NCBI GenBank assembly: GCA_031308135.1
Contig: JAHLJT010009419.1
Span: 65,554,723-65,618,722 of the forward strand
Direction: 5' to 3'
Origin: Acheta domesticus
Lineage: Eukaryota > Arthropoda > Insecta > Orthoptera > Gryllidae
DNA length: 64,000 bases
The notes beneath the pieces were generated by a model. The model was not told the origin of the DNA. It worked only from the letters and a program-made list of their open reading frames with translations, and did not search any database. Positions within the stretch are counted from its first letter, which is position 1; every line of letters starts with the position of its first letter. The position numbers and the translations under genes are program-made. Positions 23,041-35,515 of this stretch are shown piece by piece.

Positions 23041-25290
23041 CTTATCACAATCAGTTATACACTGTCCGCGTGCAAACAAACATAACACCGATTCCCGCTG
23101 CACCAAATCCTTCCACAAAACTTTAAAATAAATTAACAAATTTCAAAAAATATTCTAGCCACGAACTCACCGTCCGCGTGCACTCCCTCCCAACACGAAA
23201 CCAAATCTAACACTCATTGTTGACTGGATTTTTATAGTCTCAGCTTCAAAAAAGCCTCGCCGCTATTATTACCCTGTTTACCTATTCATAAAATAATTAC
23301 ATTTTATTCATTTTACACTTTCCAGTTGTATAACAACTTCCTAAATTCCATAATAATTTTGTTTTTACTTTGATCTTCCATTCAAACGTTTGCGTATTAT
23401 TACGCCGAAACATTTTATTTCCCAACTTGACATTACCTTCTATGGCCACGTATTCTGTCTATTGTTTTGCTTCAATTCTAAGTCATGATTTAGAAAAACT
23501 TTATTTACATTTTTCCTAAATTTTTGGTATTACATTAAAAAATTTGCCAAAATTCTCCTCTACAGCCTCGTAATTTCCAGTTTAATATCATTCCTTGGTT
23601 TTGCCGTTATCTTAAAAAAACATTAATTTGTTCTTCGAGTGACGTCACAACTTGTACACTCGTTTGTTCATTGGAAGTTTTCCGTCAACTATGCATTTTC
23701 TAATTATTACTATAGCAACGTAACCCGTGGTCCGATTGTAATGAAACAAACTTCAAAATTCTTCTTTAAAATTGCACTATCGAGTGTTTATGCCTAAACA
23801 CATTTTTCTTTGAGTTTTTTTGTGGTTAAAAAGTACTATTTACCCGTGACACTACCGCCATTTGTTTTTCTATTCTGTGCTCATCATGAATAGTCCCCGT
23901 TGTGGTATACTTAGTTCAGTTTTATCAGATCTTTTTTCATAAAATGTTTCTAAATCATATTGGAATGATCCTAGATCATTACAATATACCTTAATAGCGT
24001 TGAATAATTGGAAATAATTTTCTCTACTTCCATTGAACAATCGTGTCATTTGATGGCTGCAACCAGTGATACTCACATTGCATAATGATACTCATTTCTA
24101 TACAGTTTTCACTATGATACAGGTTCTTGACCAATCACACACACGTTTACAAACTAGTAATTTTCGTTCGATTGTGTACATTAAAATTATATTTGATTTA
24201 ATATATTACGCTTGTCAGTTTTAATTTATTTTATAATTAGTAATTTTTCGTGGAATATTATTTAAAATAAATTGGTTCGTAATTTTACTTTTATCTTATT
24301 TCACTAACTCAGTACTCCCTCGCAGGCGGGCTGGTGGCCAGAGACCCCTACGACAGCATGCGAGGGGAGGGTTAGGGAGCGTTCGCTAGGTGGCCTTTAT
24401 GTCAACGGACACGAAACGATTCAATGTAAAAGTTTAACTTATAAAAGTCGTAGAAAAAGTATCGCTTGAAACTCAATGTAATGGGTATTAATACACAAGT
24501 GAGATATTACGATACGAACGAGGAACGAGCGAATATTGCAAACTTCACACGAGTAATGTACTATTTCAATACGGTTTCCCCTGGCGTTCTGATCAAGCCC
24601 AAACCAGACATTTTGGCGTGAATCATTTGGTGTGAGCCTAAATATAGGCGTACGCTATGGCGTATTTAACGAATTGACCTTTGTCAACGAAAACTTGCCG
24701 GAGAGAGATAGTGTCGTTCACTAGGTATTTGAACCTTTAATATTTAAATTATTACTAAATGTGTGCTACAAATTAAAATGGTTACGTTTAAATGCACACG
24801 CTCCTCGTAGTATATCTTAACCACTGTGACAAGAATACGATTTAAGAAAAACACAAATTTATGCTACTTACATTGTGTCTTAATCGCTGTGTCAGGGAAA
24901 GCACAACATTACTGATATTTAATAGTATTTTTACAGTTCTGCTTCTAGATATAATAGCTTTCCATTGAACTGTAATAACTTGTGACTTTCTATGATTCCA
25001 ATGAGAAACTTCACAATTTTTTGTATAAATATTTTTTATAAGAAATTTGAAAGGTGATAAGAAGTGTATCGTTTTAGTTTTTCTTCGTTTCTATTGGCCA
25101 ATTCGATCATTGTCTCTCAAATATTGCGTTTCATTTATGCACATAAAGAAATAAAAACACCTTGATCGTAGTTGAAAAATACTTTCATTTGAAAAGAGAG
25201 CATTTTGGTAAAAATTATTTTGATTCACTTTCCCTCGTTCATCGTCCCGCTAGCTCACGCACCCCATCTGAATCATGTCTAGTTTTCAGC
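23041..25290. other. AT-rich intergenic sequence
   Basis: No gene recognised. Contains a CRE-type palindrome TGACGTCA at 23640-23647 and a short GC-rich patch at 24310-24400 of unknown origin. Confidence 0.4.
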
Positions 25291-25294
25291 TGGT

Positions 25295-25850
25295 TGCTCC
25301 GGCTTAGATGGCTCAGGATATCAATTGATGTTACTGGAGTACCTTTGACCGAGGGTTACTAGGTTTCGAGTTCCAATGGTGGCGGATCTTTAACACTAGC
25401 TACATAACTACATCGAGTTCAACCGCTGCCTGGAGGAGAATTCTAGAGGCTTGGTGTTCTGATCGGTAGCTTTACGTGGTTTCTCCGATCAACATCAGGC
25501 AAATGCCAGCGCAGTAGTACTGCTGGCTACAGACCGCGTGCGATATTTCCTTCCTCTTTCTTGTCATATCCTCACTTACTTACACACTTACACTTACATG
25601 CCCTACACTACCACACATGCCGGTAGACCTGTCGGGAGCTTAGAGCTTGTCCTGGCTGGGGCGGTGCCGGGGCTTGTGGAATATACCAGGTTGAGGAAAA
25701 CCCGTAGGTCAATCTGTAGGACGGCGTCCCATCTTGCCATTCAGTGAAGGAAGATTACCATCACCTCCCGCGATAAAAACATTCACTACCCTTATGGGAC
25801 TAATGATCTTAGTACTTGACGCGCCCTCGGATTCACTAATCAGTCAATCC
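25295..25850 (+). repeat. SINE-like family copy 2, near full length
   Basis: Reads in order: a box A-like GGCTCAGG near 25311, a box B-like GTTTCGAGTTCC near 25364, ACATCGAGTTCAACCGCTGC, the GGAGGAGAATTCTAGAGG block, GACCGCGTGCGATATTTCC, a pyrimidine/CA-rich stretch, GGGAGCTTAGAGCTTGTCC, and a 3' part ending near TTGACGCGCC. The same order occurs in reverse at 26344-26905. The short internal RNA polymerase III-like boxes and lack of coding capacity suggest a SINE; this is an inference. Confidence 0.75.
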
Positions 25851-26343
25851 ACCTAGTTGCCTAGGGGTAATACTTCAAAGCAACACCTAGGTTCGGTAGT
25901 ATGTCAAAGTTGGTGAAGGGAAAGCGACTGCGCGTCACCGCAGTAGCAAGAAGTAATGAGACTCAAAATTAAAACATATATGTAAATAAGACATCTACCA
26001 AAAACCTTCAATATTTTGATTTTGGTTGGTTCGAACACAATCTGAGAGTGGTATCATCAGTTATTCAAACATATTTTTAAAAGTTCTAAAAAGTTGTGAT
26101 TAACAAAATTGTTCAAAATCACATGAAACATGAAATACGTAAAGCTATAGAGCCCAAATCGTAGATGTTAAAAAAAGTTCGTTTTAATGCATCAGTGTAT
26201 AAAACATTGATGTTTCTAAAAAATGATATTTCGGAAACATTTATACCGATATATCTCTAGAAGGAGGTGACCGCTAGGATCATTCTCCGTCTCCCTACGC
26301 CATCTCATCCCACAGAATCCGCCATCCCTTGACTTCTAGGCGT

Positions 26344-26905
26344 AGAGAAATGATTGTTAGTGATTCCAGGCGCGTCAACTACTAGGGCGATCTGTCCCGT
26401 AAGTGTAGTGCATGCTTGCTCGGTATGTGACAGTGGTTTGAATGGTGAGATCCGGCGACGACCTACCATAGGCTAGCGAGGTTTTCCCCAAGGTATCTCT
26501 CAACAGGTATCTTTCCCCAAGGTATCCCCAGGTATCTCCCACCAGCGGGGCACCGCTCCAGCCGAGACAAACTCTAAGCTCCCGGCCAGTCTCCCGGCAT
26601 GTCTAATAGTAAAGTGCATGTTATTGTAAATGTGTATAAAGGGAGAGAATCGAACAAGGAAGAGATAGGAAAGATCGCGCGCGGTCCGTGACCTGTTTGT
26701 AAGGGTACTGCTCCGGCATTCGTTTAGTGTTCATCGGAGACACCACGGAAAACAACCTGTGAGAGCGGCCGACCGCCTGAATTCTCCAAACAGCAAGTGA
26801 CTACGACCTGGCTATTTAGCTCGAAAATCCTGCCACCGTCGGAACTCTAACCTAGATCGTCCCGTTCAGAGGGGCTGCGATGACATCAGTTGAAGCCCTG
26901 AGACG
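26344..26905 (-). repeat. SINE-like family copy 3, near full length, inverted relative to copy 2
   Basis: Its reverse complement follows the same block order as 25295-25850, including GACCGCGCGCGATCTTTCC and GGGAGCTTAGAGTTTGTC. An internal segment with GGTATCT is repeated three or four times (26489-26542). It lies about 500 bases from copy 2, so the two form an inverted pair. Confidence 0.75.
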
Positions 26906-26959
26906 GTGCGTGGAGAAATGACGCACCTTCCTTGCTCTGTGGTCTAGGTCTGAAAACCT

Positions 26960-27300
26960 CGTAATGAGGTGAAAGGAATACATCTCAAGGTTGCATTTCG
27001 CCTAGACGGTCCCGTAGCTGGGTCGGCAGTTGGCGTAGCTCCCTTCTCCAAGAGCCGGACTGCGCACAATGCACTGCTTTCTCCGAGCAGGAAGCGCCGC
27101 GCGTGGCTCCATCTGATAACGCCCACCCCCACCCCGCCCCCGCCCCCTCCAAGCACACTCGACGCGCGCCGATGTAGTGCACTTGCTCCAAGCACTGTGA
27201 CATCACGGAATTGCTTTGGGCTCCCCGGTTTCGGGGATGCACACAGAAGGATCCAGCAAGTGCGCGGAAGGCAATTAACAGTAAGCACGGAAGGAGTACA
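26960..27300. other. GC-rich patch, no gene recognised
   Basis: Locally GC-rich and partly low complexity (CCCCACCCCG near 27123-27150). Open frames on both strands look like composition effects. It directly follows the SINE-like copy 3. Confidence 0.4.
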
Positions 27301-28010
27301 TATGGATTTTTACTGAAAAATTGTATCGCATTAACACCACTTACAGATTTTTTAAATATAGTCGTGTATTAATTGTGTAGTGGGAGATAAGGTACTTCGT
27401 ACTGAAGTTATTTCTAGCAACATTTTAAATTCTACTGATAGTAATCGTGCAATCTCCTTGTGTCAGTTACTAACGGTTTGTTCTCTTCCAGTCCTGGGCA
27501 AGTGAGGTGCCTCCATCTTCTGCGGAAATGAATTATTTTCGAATATTTATAAAAGATAAGAGAATTCTACAAATTGTTTGCATAATACAAACGAATTGTT
27601 TAAAACATTCACGTGAGGGGCCACACCAAGCTAGTATTCCAATACTAAAGGCAATTCGAAGTGATGAAAGAATATCAAATGACGTAAAGGAAAGGGACTT
27701 GGCCATTGGAAATTAATGTCTTCCTACAGTTCAGTTTTCTCTCAGTGACTGTTAAAACCAATAAAAACTTAATTGCATACAATAAAGACAAATAAATTGC
27801 TCATGTACAAAATAAGAACAGCAAAGTAGGATAAACGCCATTACCGGAAAATGTGATTAACAATATAATAGGCGCTCTTTAAACCATTTCAGAACTGTTG
27901 AAGACAGGGAGGAGAGATGAGAATTTAGTAAACATTCCGTTCTCCATTGTATCCGGGTAATCACCAACTATGCTGTCCTAAACTGTTCCCCGGCTCTTCC
28001 TCCGCCAACC
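27300..28010. other. AT-rich intergenic sequence
   Basis: Nothing assigned. A TTCTCTTCCAG| acceptor-like site at about 27491 has no matching coding frame. Confidence 0.4.
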
Positions 28011-28210
28011 ATTCCACGCCACTACTCGTTCGTCCATCACCTGGGGGAGCCCCGCGCATCCGCCTCCGCTGCGCCGCCGCTCCCCCACCCGCGCCGCCGC
28101 CTCGCTCGGCGGAGCGGAGGCGGGCGATACGAACTAATTAGCAGCGGCTCCGCTGTGCAGGGGGGCGTGGCGGGGCCGGGAGGAATGCGCGATGAGACAG
28201 GGCAGACACA

Positions 28211-28784
28211 GAGAGGGCGGAGAGGGGGCGGAGAGAGGGCGGAGAGAGGGCGGAGAGAGGGCGGAGAGAGGGCGGAGAGCGAGCGGAGAGGGGGCGGAGA
28301 GAGGGCGGAGAGAGGGCGGAGAGAGGGCGGAGAGAGGGCGGAGAGAGGGCGGAGAGAGGGCGGAGAGAGGGCGGAGAGAGGGCGAAGAGAGGGCGAAGAG
28401 AGGGCGAAGAGAGGGCGGAGAGAGGGCGGAGAGAGGGCGGAGAGAGGGCGGAGAGAGGGCGGAGAGAGGGCGGAGAGAGGGCGGAGAGAGGGCGGAGAGA
28501 GGGCGGAGAGAGGGCGGAGAGAGGGCGGAGAGAGGGCGGAGAGAGGGCGGAGAGAGGGCGGAGAGAGGGCGGAGAGAGGGCGGAGAGAGGGCGGAGAGAG
28601 GGCGGAGAGAGGGCGAAGAGAGGGCGAAGAGAGGGCGATGAGAGGGCGAAGAGAGGGCGAAGAGAGGGCGAAGAGAGGGCGAAGAGAGGGCGAAGAGAGG
28701 GCGAAGAGAGGGCGAAGAGAGGGCGAAGAGAGGGCGAAGAGAGGGCGAAGAGAGGGCGAAGAGAGGGCGAAGAAAAGGCGGAGT
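28211..28784. repeat. 11-bp minisatellite, about 52 units of GCGGAGAGAGG
   Basis: Near-perfect 11-base tandem array, purine-rich on the plus strand. Two unit variants are grouped: GCGG units first, three GCGA units near 28382-28412, GCGG units again to about 28610, then GCGA units to the end with one GCGATGAGAGG. Because 11 is not a multiple of 3, all frames stay open and give 11-residue repeats (GGERAERGRRE type); these are artefacts. It sits in a larger GC-rich island (28020-28860). Confidence 0.95.
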
Positions 28785-28859
28785 GACGGAGGAGAGGGGC
28801 GTAGAGGGCGCTGAGAAGGGGCGGTGACAGGATCAGGGATGATGATATGTAGAGGGGCG

Positions 28860-31800
28860 GAGGGGCTGGGTTGGCCTGTGACATAGCAGATGGGATGAGC
28901 TCCCAATATGTTCAAGACAGAGAGAGAACAGGGACTGAAACAGTGTCTCGACAGACAGGGACGCGACGAGTAGAGACGGAACAAGGGCAGATACGAGAAC
29001 CGATGGGAGAAGTGAGGAGAGCAGGTACGGACGGAACGGGTCAGGACGGGGATAGGATCAGAAACGTTGGGACACAGAAACTGAGACTGAAAATAGGACA
29101 AGGACGGTCATGGGAGGATGCTATGTGGTGCTGCAATACTTAACAGAGCAGCTTCTTTCCTATTAAAAGAGAAAGCGCTCTCCTTTTGCGGGTAATTTCG
29201 CAGAGTTACATTTTTTACTCCGTCATTTTCTTACTTTACATAACTTCATAAGTTATCGTCAATTAGATTCGCAAACAAAATATGCATTGCTAATGAAGAC
29301 ACTAAGTTTCTTTATATCAAACCCGATGTTTATTTCCTTTCCTGATTGAAAGATGTCTCTTCTCATTAGACGTTTTGACTCGGTGAAATTGCATTGCCTT
29401 TGAGAACTGAATGTTGCCTTCTTTCTCAGATCGTCTCTGCAGGAGAGCTAGCTTCACTTACATTAAATCTCCACTAACGGGTTTGCTAGTGAAAGACAAA
29501 CAAAATATCCTTTAGCCGTTTCTTCTCTCAGATTAACAGTTACGTATATAGTTGCAAAACATGTTATACTTCAAGTCTAGGCAGAACTTGCTGCCAAGCG
29601 CCGCTGCATGTAACATCGTGTGTAGTCGTCTATAGCGCTACAGAGTAAGTTAGTATAACACATTCCACTAAGATATTTTTTGACTTTTCCAGCTGTGCTC
29701 AATTCACAGAATTGCAATTATAAATGTATCTCATTTCTTCTTTCTGTAAAAGGCGTAAGATAATTTGTATCAATATAATATTCAGAAGACGTTTGTAAAT
29801 AGTTGTTGCGAGAGAATGAAATCATCCTATACAGTTCTTTGTATTTTTTCAGATAGTGTCTTTGCAATATTCGGTTCAGTTTGCAACTTGCTCTGCAACT
29901 GCAAACAGTAGTAGTGTATTCAGATTCGATTTTCTTTCATGTGTACTGAGGTATCGCCAAAAATGTTGCGGGAATCAGCATTTAAAATCCTCTTCAAAAC
30001 TAAATGTTTATTCCTACACACTATAACAGAGTAAACAATATCAAAATTTGACATTTTTTCCACTTTGAATTAAAATTTTTTGAACTCTAAGATATGAGAC
30101 AAGCTCCCAGGTGCTTTAATTCCGTGAATGTTGGGAACTTTTTCTTCTTCTTCGTATTCTTGTAAGAGGTTATCTAAAAGCATGTTCACCTGAATATTCA
30201 ATTTAATCAAAATTGTTCGTTTACATTCAATATTCTAAATAGTACAGAATATGATTGTAATGTGGTGTACTTAACATTTTTTTGTTTCAAAACTATCATT
30301 CATAAGTATTGATTTATATTCTAAACAACTAATCCAATGATAAACCTAATGCAAAATAAAGCAAGAAATAGTTGTTGTTTTTTTTCAAAATTTCAATGTG
30401 CTAGATTTTTCTTGGATACCACTTCATTCGGATTACTTTAATGACACCCGACACAATTTCTCACATTCTAGTTTTTTCTCAAGCGAGAAGAGTGGAATTC
30501 GAGTACTCACCTTTATATTACTGAAGAGCCAGGGAGCAGAGGACAAAGCATTCTCGTGTATTTGACTGAAAAACCGCAACCTCTCGCATACGCAGCTTGT
30601 TCGCCGGAGGAGGTGTACGGTGTTTACTGGTGTTTGCAGTCTCAAGCGCTTGCAAAGGCCAAGTCATTGCACCTCTTCAACAGTACAAGCACGATCTCTC
30701 AAGCACTGTTTCGCTTCGAGCTGTTTCCAGTTATGTGGTTGACTGCTGTCCCTTCCGCACTCTTGGACCGAATTTGTTTCCTTGTGTTAACTCTAGAACT
30801 ACCTGCGAGAGGAAAAAAAGCGTGATAGATTAAAATGGGCCTCTTTTTTTAGAAATAAAATGTTTTATATTTTTACTCAGTTTAAATGCACTGCTTGCCA
30901 CTAGTTCTACAGTGCTAAAGTGACTCTGTAACCACAGGGGGTTCTAAAAGCAATATACATTCCCAAAGAAGTTAAACTGATTTTTACTTTCTATGGAGTT
31001 AACAGAAATTCACTTGTTTAAAAATTAAGCAATATAATCCTGACTATATGCCTGGAGGTCAAACAAAAGCAGCTCTTTCTATTTTTGCAATTGTTTAATG
31101 TATACTCACAAACTGAGAGTGAAAGTATTAACTAAATTATGTAGTAATTTAGTTATGTTTCAATGGAATCTAATAATTTTTCAATATAACATGCACATCT
31201 AATAATTCTTATTTCTAGTGTTAAAAGAAATTTTCATTGACTTCAGATGATGAATTAGTTGAACTAAAAATGAACAAAAACATACCCGTGTGATAGTGAA
31301 GTATCGTTTAAAGTTAACGAAATTTTATTTCGACTCATAAATGAAGGGGAAACTCAAAAAAAGAATATTTTCATTAAAATATCTTAAGATATGAATTCTT
31401 AATGTCCATGTTGATTTTTCATTTATTTAACTCCAGATGGGTTCTGAGTTCGATAAACATTTATCGCGCACAATTGTTTCCAGAAACCTTACAGAATGAA
31501 ACGCGTTCTTAATGTTTTAATATAATGAAATGGTTATCCGACTTCCTTCAAGTGTTCGTCTTGGAAACTGGAACTTGTAAATATAAACGGGGAAGGAAGT
31601 CTTGGTATACGTTTTCTCTTCAAGTTCGATTTGAGTCGAGACACTCAACGCGACCTGCTTAGAGGCTCAAGATTTTTGCGTTCCAACCCAGACGTACTGA
31701 CGCTGCATGGCTACGGTGCACGAGGTTTGAAGAACCCAGAGTGTAGGCAAATTTTTTTTTTAAATACTCCAATAAATATTAATATTTAAACATTAGATTT

Positions 31801-31870
31801 CAACGAATGTTTTATTGTTGTTTCTGGGCACATTAACTGCTGTTAGTCCTGTGTTTAGTTCTATGAGTGT
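28860..31870. other. Intergenic sequence
   Basis: First 280 bases are G/A-rich (a decaying extension of the minisatellite composition); the rest is AT-rich. On the minus strand, a less AT-rich segment (about 30790-30515) ends in a donor-like AAAG|GTGAGT near 30510; it could be a 5' UTR exon, but no frame supports it. Confidence 0.4.
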
Positions 31871-31874
31871 AATT

Positions 31875-32250
31875 AATGTTTTTATGCGTTGAGGTGACAG
31901 CGTTCCTCCCTCGCTAGGTGGTGACATCCGGCGCCTACCTACACGGCCGCGATTTCCCCCTCCCGGTATCTCCCCACTGGAGCACCTTCTTAGCCGGGAC
32001 AAGCTCTGAGCTACTGACTGGTCTCTCGTAATGTAGTACATTTACGTGTGTGTGTGTATGATAGCAAAAGGAAGAGGAAGAAAAGATCGCGCGTGGTCTG
32101 TGGCCCGTTTGGTTAGTAACTACTTCCACATTCGCCTGGTATTTTTCAGAGAAACCAGGAAAATGTGCTGATTAGACCAACCGACCGTTGGGATTTTTCA
32201 CAGACCGGTTGAATTCGACATAGCTGTATGGCTAGAGTCGAAAATTTGCG
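31875..32250 (-). repeat. SINE-like family copy 4, partial
   Basis: Contains the family blocks in reverse: GACATCCGGCGCCTACCTAC, GGGACAAGCTCTGAGCTACT, AAAAGATCGCGCGTGGTCTG and TTGAATTCGACATAGCTGTA. The 5' head seen in copies 2 and 3 is missing or diverged. A short (GT)n is embedded near 32046-32057. Confidence 0.7.
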
Positions 32251-32269
32251 TTCGTTTGGTTTCGAACCC

Positions 32270-34430
32270 CTGGCTTCCAGCTCAGTGTCGCTGCAAAGGC
32301 AGCGGAAAAGCTGTCTCTGAGCTACATTTAGTGGTTTATTTTATTTTAAGAACATTCCTTGGTGATTTAAAAGGATTATATAGTAGGCAAAATTCAGATT
32401 TTCAAAGCTATCCATATTATGCAATTAATGGACTCACGAAAAGAAATATTTTCAATGTTTTTTTAATTTTTTTCATATTTTTGTCAATTTCTAGAATGTA
32501 AAAGCGAACTGACTTTTTTCTTCCATAACATCGGTTTTTTCTCGAACCATCGATTTTGCGAGTTTCGAAAGTTTTGCCCGTATTATTCACAGTCCCACCC
32601 ACTGTGCGTCAGACGTACTTATAACCAGTCCACGCCCTCGATCGGCAACTGTTCTCAGGGACCCAGTCGACACTCAATGGGTCTGCCGCACAAGGCGGCC
32701 AATGGGGACCAAGTGCTCGGAAGCAATCTTACTTTTTTAGCGAGACCCTGTCAACAGGTGAAACCTGCAGCTACGAGACAGTCAGACGCGTTAACAGAAC
32801 ACTTTCCGCAGATTCTCTCAACACACATTTCGCCCCGGGGACTTTCCAGTGTTCGAGTGAGTAACAGGGCCACCCTTCTTTTCATCTGAGAAGACAGTCC
32901 TTTGCGCTTGTTTAATGGGGAAAGAATGGTAAGAAAAGATACTTCAATTACATTAGCCATAAACCAATAAAATTTCAGGAAGTTGCCCTGATCCCACCTA
33001 TCACGTAAACGTAATCACTTAATCTCGGTGGTTTTGCCGATTCTGATTAATAAGAGTGATGGCATTATTGGATTAATTCATACATTTCGACACGCAAGTC
33101 ATAGTTACACCTTGGCCAGGAGCGCATAATGCTTCAGCAATCTCGGTTGTGTCTACTAGCATTCAGGAATTCAAAATTCGCTTTTATGTTTCGTTTATGT
33201 CTATTGAAACGATAAAATTCGTAAATTAGTGCAAAAGAAGCAAATTTGAGTTGACAAGAAATTTGCGCCCGAAGGACGCTGGGCGTTAATAAATTTTGAT
33301 TTATGAGGGCGCTGATATTAGTATTTAATTCACATTTTTTCTCCCTTTTGCTTGACTATATAACTGGGTTACACTTTATCGTTTACATACTACTTGTCCC
33401 TTGCGCCAACTCTCGTTTTGTAAAGATTCATGGGCTAAAATGGAACGTTGTTTATAAAAATCTGTTTCACTCACAATGCAATTGAGGGCAGTAAAACACA
33501 AAAGGCTGAGATGGAACTTCTCTCGCTCTGTAATACAACGCAGAAATGGAACATCGTTTCTATAACCTATTTCCCTCGCAATGCAACACAAGCAAAAGCA
33601 TGAGTGAGAGACAATAAGCAGAAAGGAAACGTTGTTTCCATAACTATTTCATTACCAAGGCAGTGCAAGCAATTAGAATAGATAGAAATGAAACTTTGTG
33701 TCTGTTGCCTACTTCATTCCCAGTCCAATACAAGCCAATGCATGCAGTAAAAGACTAATAAATGTCAAGAAAGCTCAATATACTCACCTTGTTTCTTGCA
33801 CAAAGTGAAAAAAGAAGGAAAAAAAGAGATGGCCTTGAAGTGACGGAAGCGTCGACAGCGACGGCGGAGGCGGAGACCTAGTCGGTAGCATCGTAAGCGT
33901 CATGATGTGACAGTTTAACTTCACTTCAGTTAAATAGTGGCTGATTTTTTTCCGGTAGAGCCACACTTGTGTTATTTTACAGCCTGTTAGTGACAAAACA
34001 TTCACATGAGCGATTTTGCCAGTATGCATTCTGCTCAAGGCAATTTAAAGTTAAACTAGCAAACACATACATTTGTTTGATGTGTTATTGCAACCATTTA
34101 AATTTCCAAGAAAAGGCGTAAGTGAGGCCGAAGTTCGGTGTATGGCTAAAGCTGTAGTAAATCGAATATTCATCATTTAGTAAAATAATGGCAATGGTAA
34201 ACAAATTACAATAAGTAATAGCGAAATGTAAAATTTACATAAGGTATATAATATAAATTTTAGATCTGTATACAATACATTCAATTATATAATAATAACT
34301 TGTTTTCATCTTTCACTGTTCATTGTAACTCATCACGAAAAATTCTTTGTTCGTTTCTTTGTTTGTTTGAGTGATTGATTGTTTCCGGGTGCAACATTCG
34401 CCCCGTGAGTGTAGAGCATATTTTATTGCA
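32270..34430. other. Intergenic sequence, no gene recognised
   Basis: AT-rich with a mixed-composition patch at 32600-32880. On the minus strand near 33785 a donor-like ACAAG|GTGAGT follows a C-rich stretch; no coding evidence. Confidence 0.4.
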
Positions 34431-34434
34431 TATT

Positions 34435-34850
34435 GTGTAGTGCGTAGTATGCATTTGGAGTGGCGGTGATCTTGCCCCACTGAATGGCGAGATCTAGTGC
34501 CGACATACACGTTGGCTTGCGAGGTTTTCTCAATCAGGTATCTTCCCCCAGCGGAACACCTTCCCAACAGGGAAGCTCGCGACCGCTCTCCCGGCATGTG
34601 TGATAGAAAATTGCAGGTGTGAGTAAGTAAGAGGTGAGAATAGGACAAAGAAGAATGATGTAAAATTGCGTGCGGTTCGTGGCCCATTTGTTAGGGTACT
34701 ACTCCGGCATTCGCCTGGTGTTGATCGGGGAACTCACGGAAAACTAGTGCGACCGGCCACTAGAATTCTCCTCCAGACAGTCATCTCGACCCAGCTATCC
34801 GGCTAGTGTCGAAAAGTCTCCCACCAACGGAACTGATGTCCTTAGCAGTT
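34435..34850 (-). repeat. SINE-like family copy 5
   Basis: Reverse-oriented copy with GAGATCTAGTGCCGACATAC, the CTCTCCCGGCATGTG block, TGCGTGCGGTTCGTGGCCCA and AGAATTCTCCTCCAGACAG. About 40 bases beyond its end, the sequence GATGCGCCCGGAACC, also typical of the family, appears again near 34850 and 34917, suggesting nested or tandem fragments. Confidence 0.7.
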
Positions 34851-34979
34851 GATGCGCCCGGAACCAACAATTAATCATTCCAGGAATACAACATTAACTA
34901 TTATTCCCGACAACTGACGCTCCCGGAAACCATAATCCAGGTCAAGGTCTTCTACTGGTGGCAGTGGCACTGTGCCATG

Positions 34980-35515
34980 CCACGAGCTACTCTGGGCAAC
35001 TAGCGTCGGGAAAGGAAGCTATTAGTAACCCCGCCGTTTTACAATAGGGATGGCGTTGTCTCTGGTGGCGGGGTGACGAACTACGTGAAGGGGCGATTTC
35101 GTCGTGGCACTCGTGCCGCGGACTCCCGCTCGTAGCATCGACCTTGACAACACTGCCCTAATCAAACAAATATATCCAACCACATGTATTGCGTTTGATG
35201 TCAAGATTGCAGTGAAAATCTGTTGGCCGTTTGCGCGTCGCAACCTTCAAGAGCCGCATTCCGCGTGGACCGAGTGCTGGAAAATCTTGCATCGAAGCGG
35301 ATGTCGCCGCCGGTCGGAAATCCGGTCAGCGGAGGAGTTTGGTGAACCAGACCGGCGGCGCTCCACCCCAGACGAAAACAGGAAGTCGGCGGACGGAGCT
35401 ACCTCGCATGCGGAAGGAGGCGGCGGCAGCCGACGACGAACAGGTCTTTACGAGCGGCGGCGAGCGGACGCGGTCATCTCGCCACACGAGTGTTTAAGGT
35501 CTGCCATAAAAGAAG
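34980..35515 (+). other. GC-rich exon-like segment with donor site
   Basis: CpG-rich segment ending at a strong donor, AGAAG|GTAAGA (35515/35516). Overlapping open frames cross it. One from 35104 runs through the donor. Another, 35231-35497, gives a basic, non-repetitive peptide (for example IPRGPSAGKSCIEADVAAG). It may be a first exon or 5' UTR of an unidentified plus-strand gene. I recognise no family, and it directly follows a SINE-like copy, so retroposed DNA is an alternative. Confidence 0.25.

Noticed and set aside
28037..29101. Long frames (up to 354 codons) across the 11-bp minisatellite
   Set aside because: An 11-base unit without stops keeps every frame open; the 11-residue repeats in several frames on both strands are artefacts.
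30510..30790. Possible minus-strand 5' exon ending in GTGAGT
   Set aside because: A single donor-like site without a start, frame or acceptor partner is expected by chance in this much DNA.
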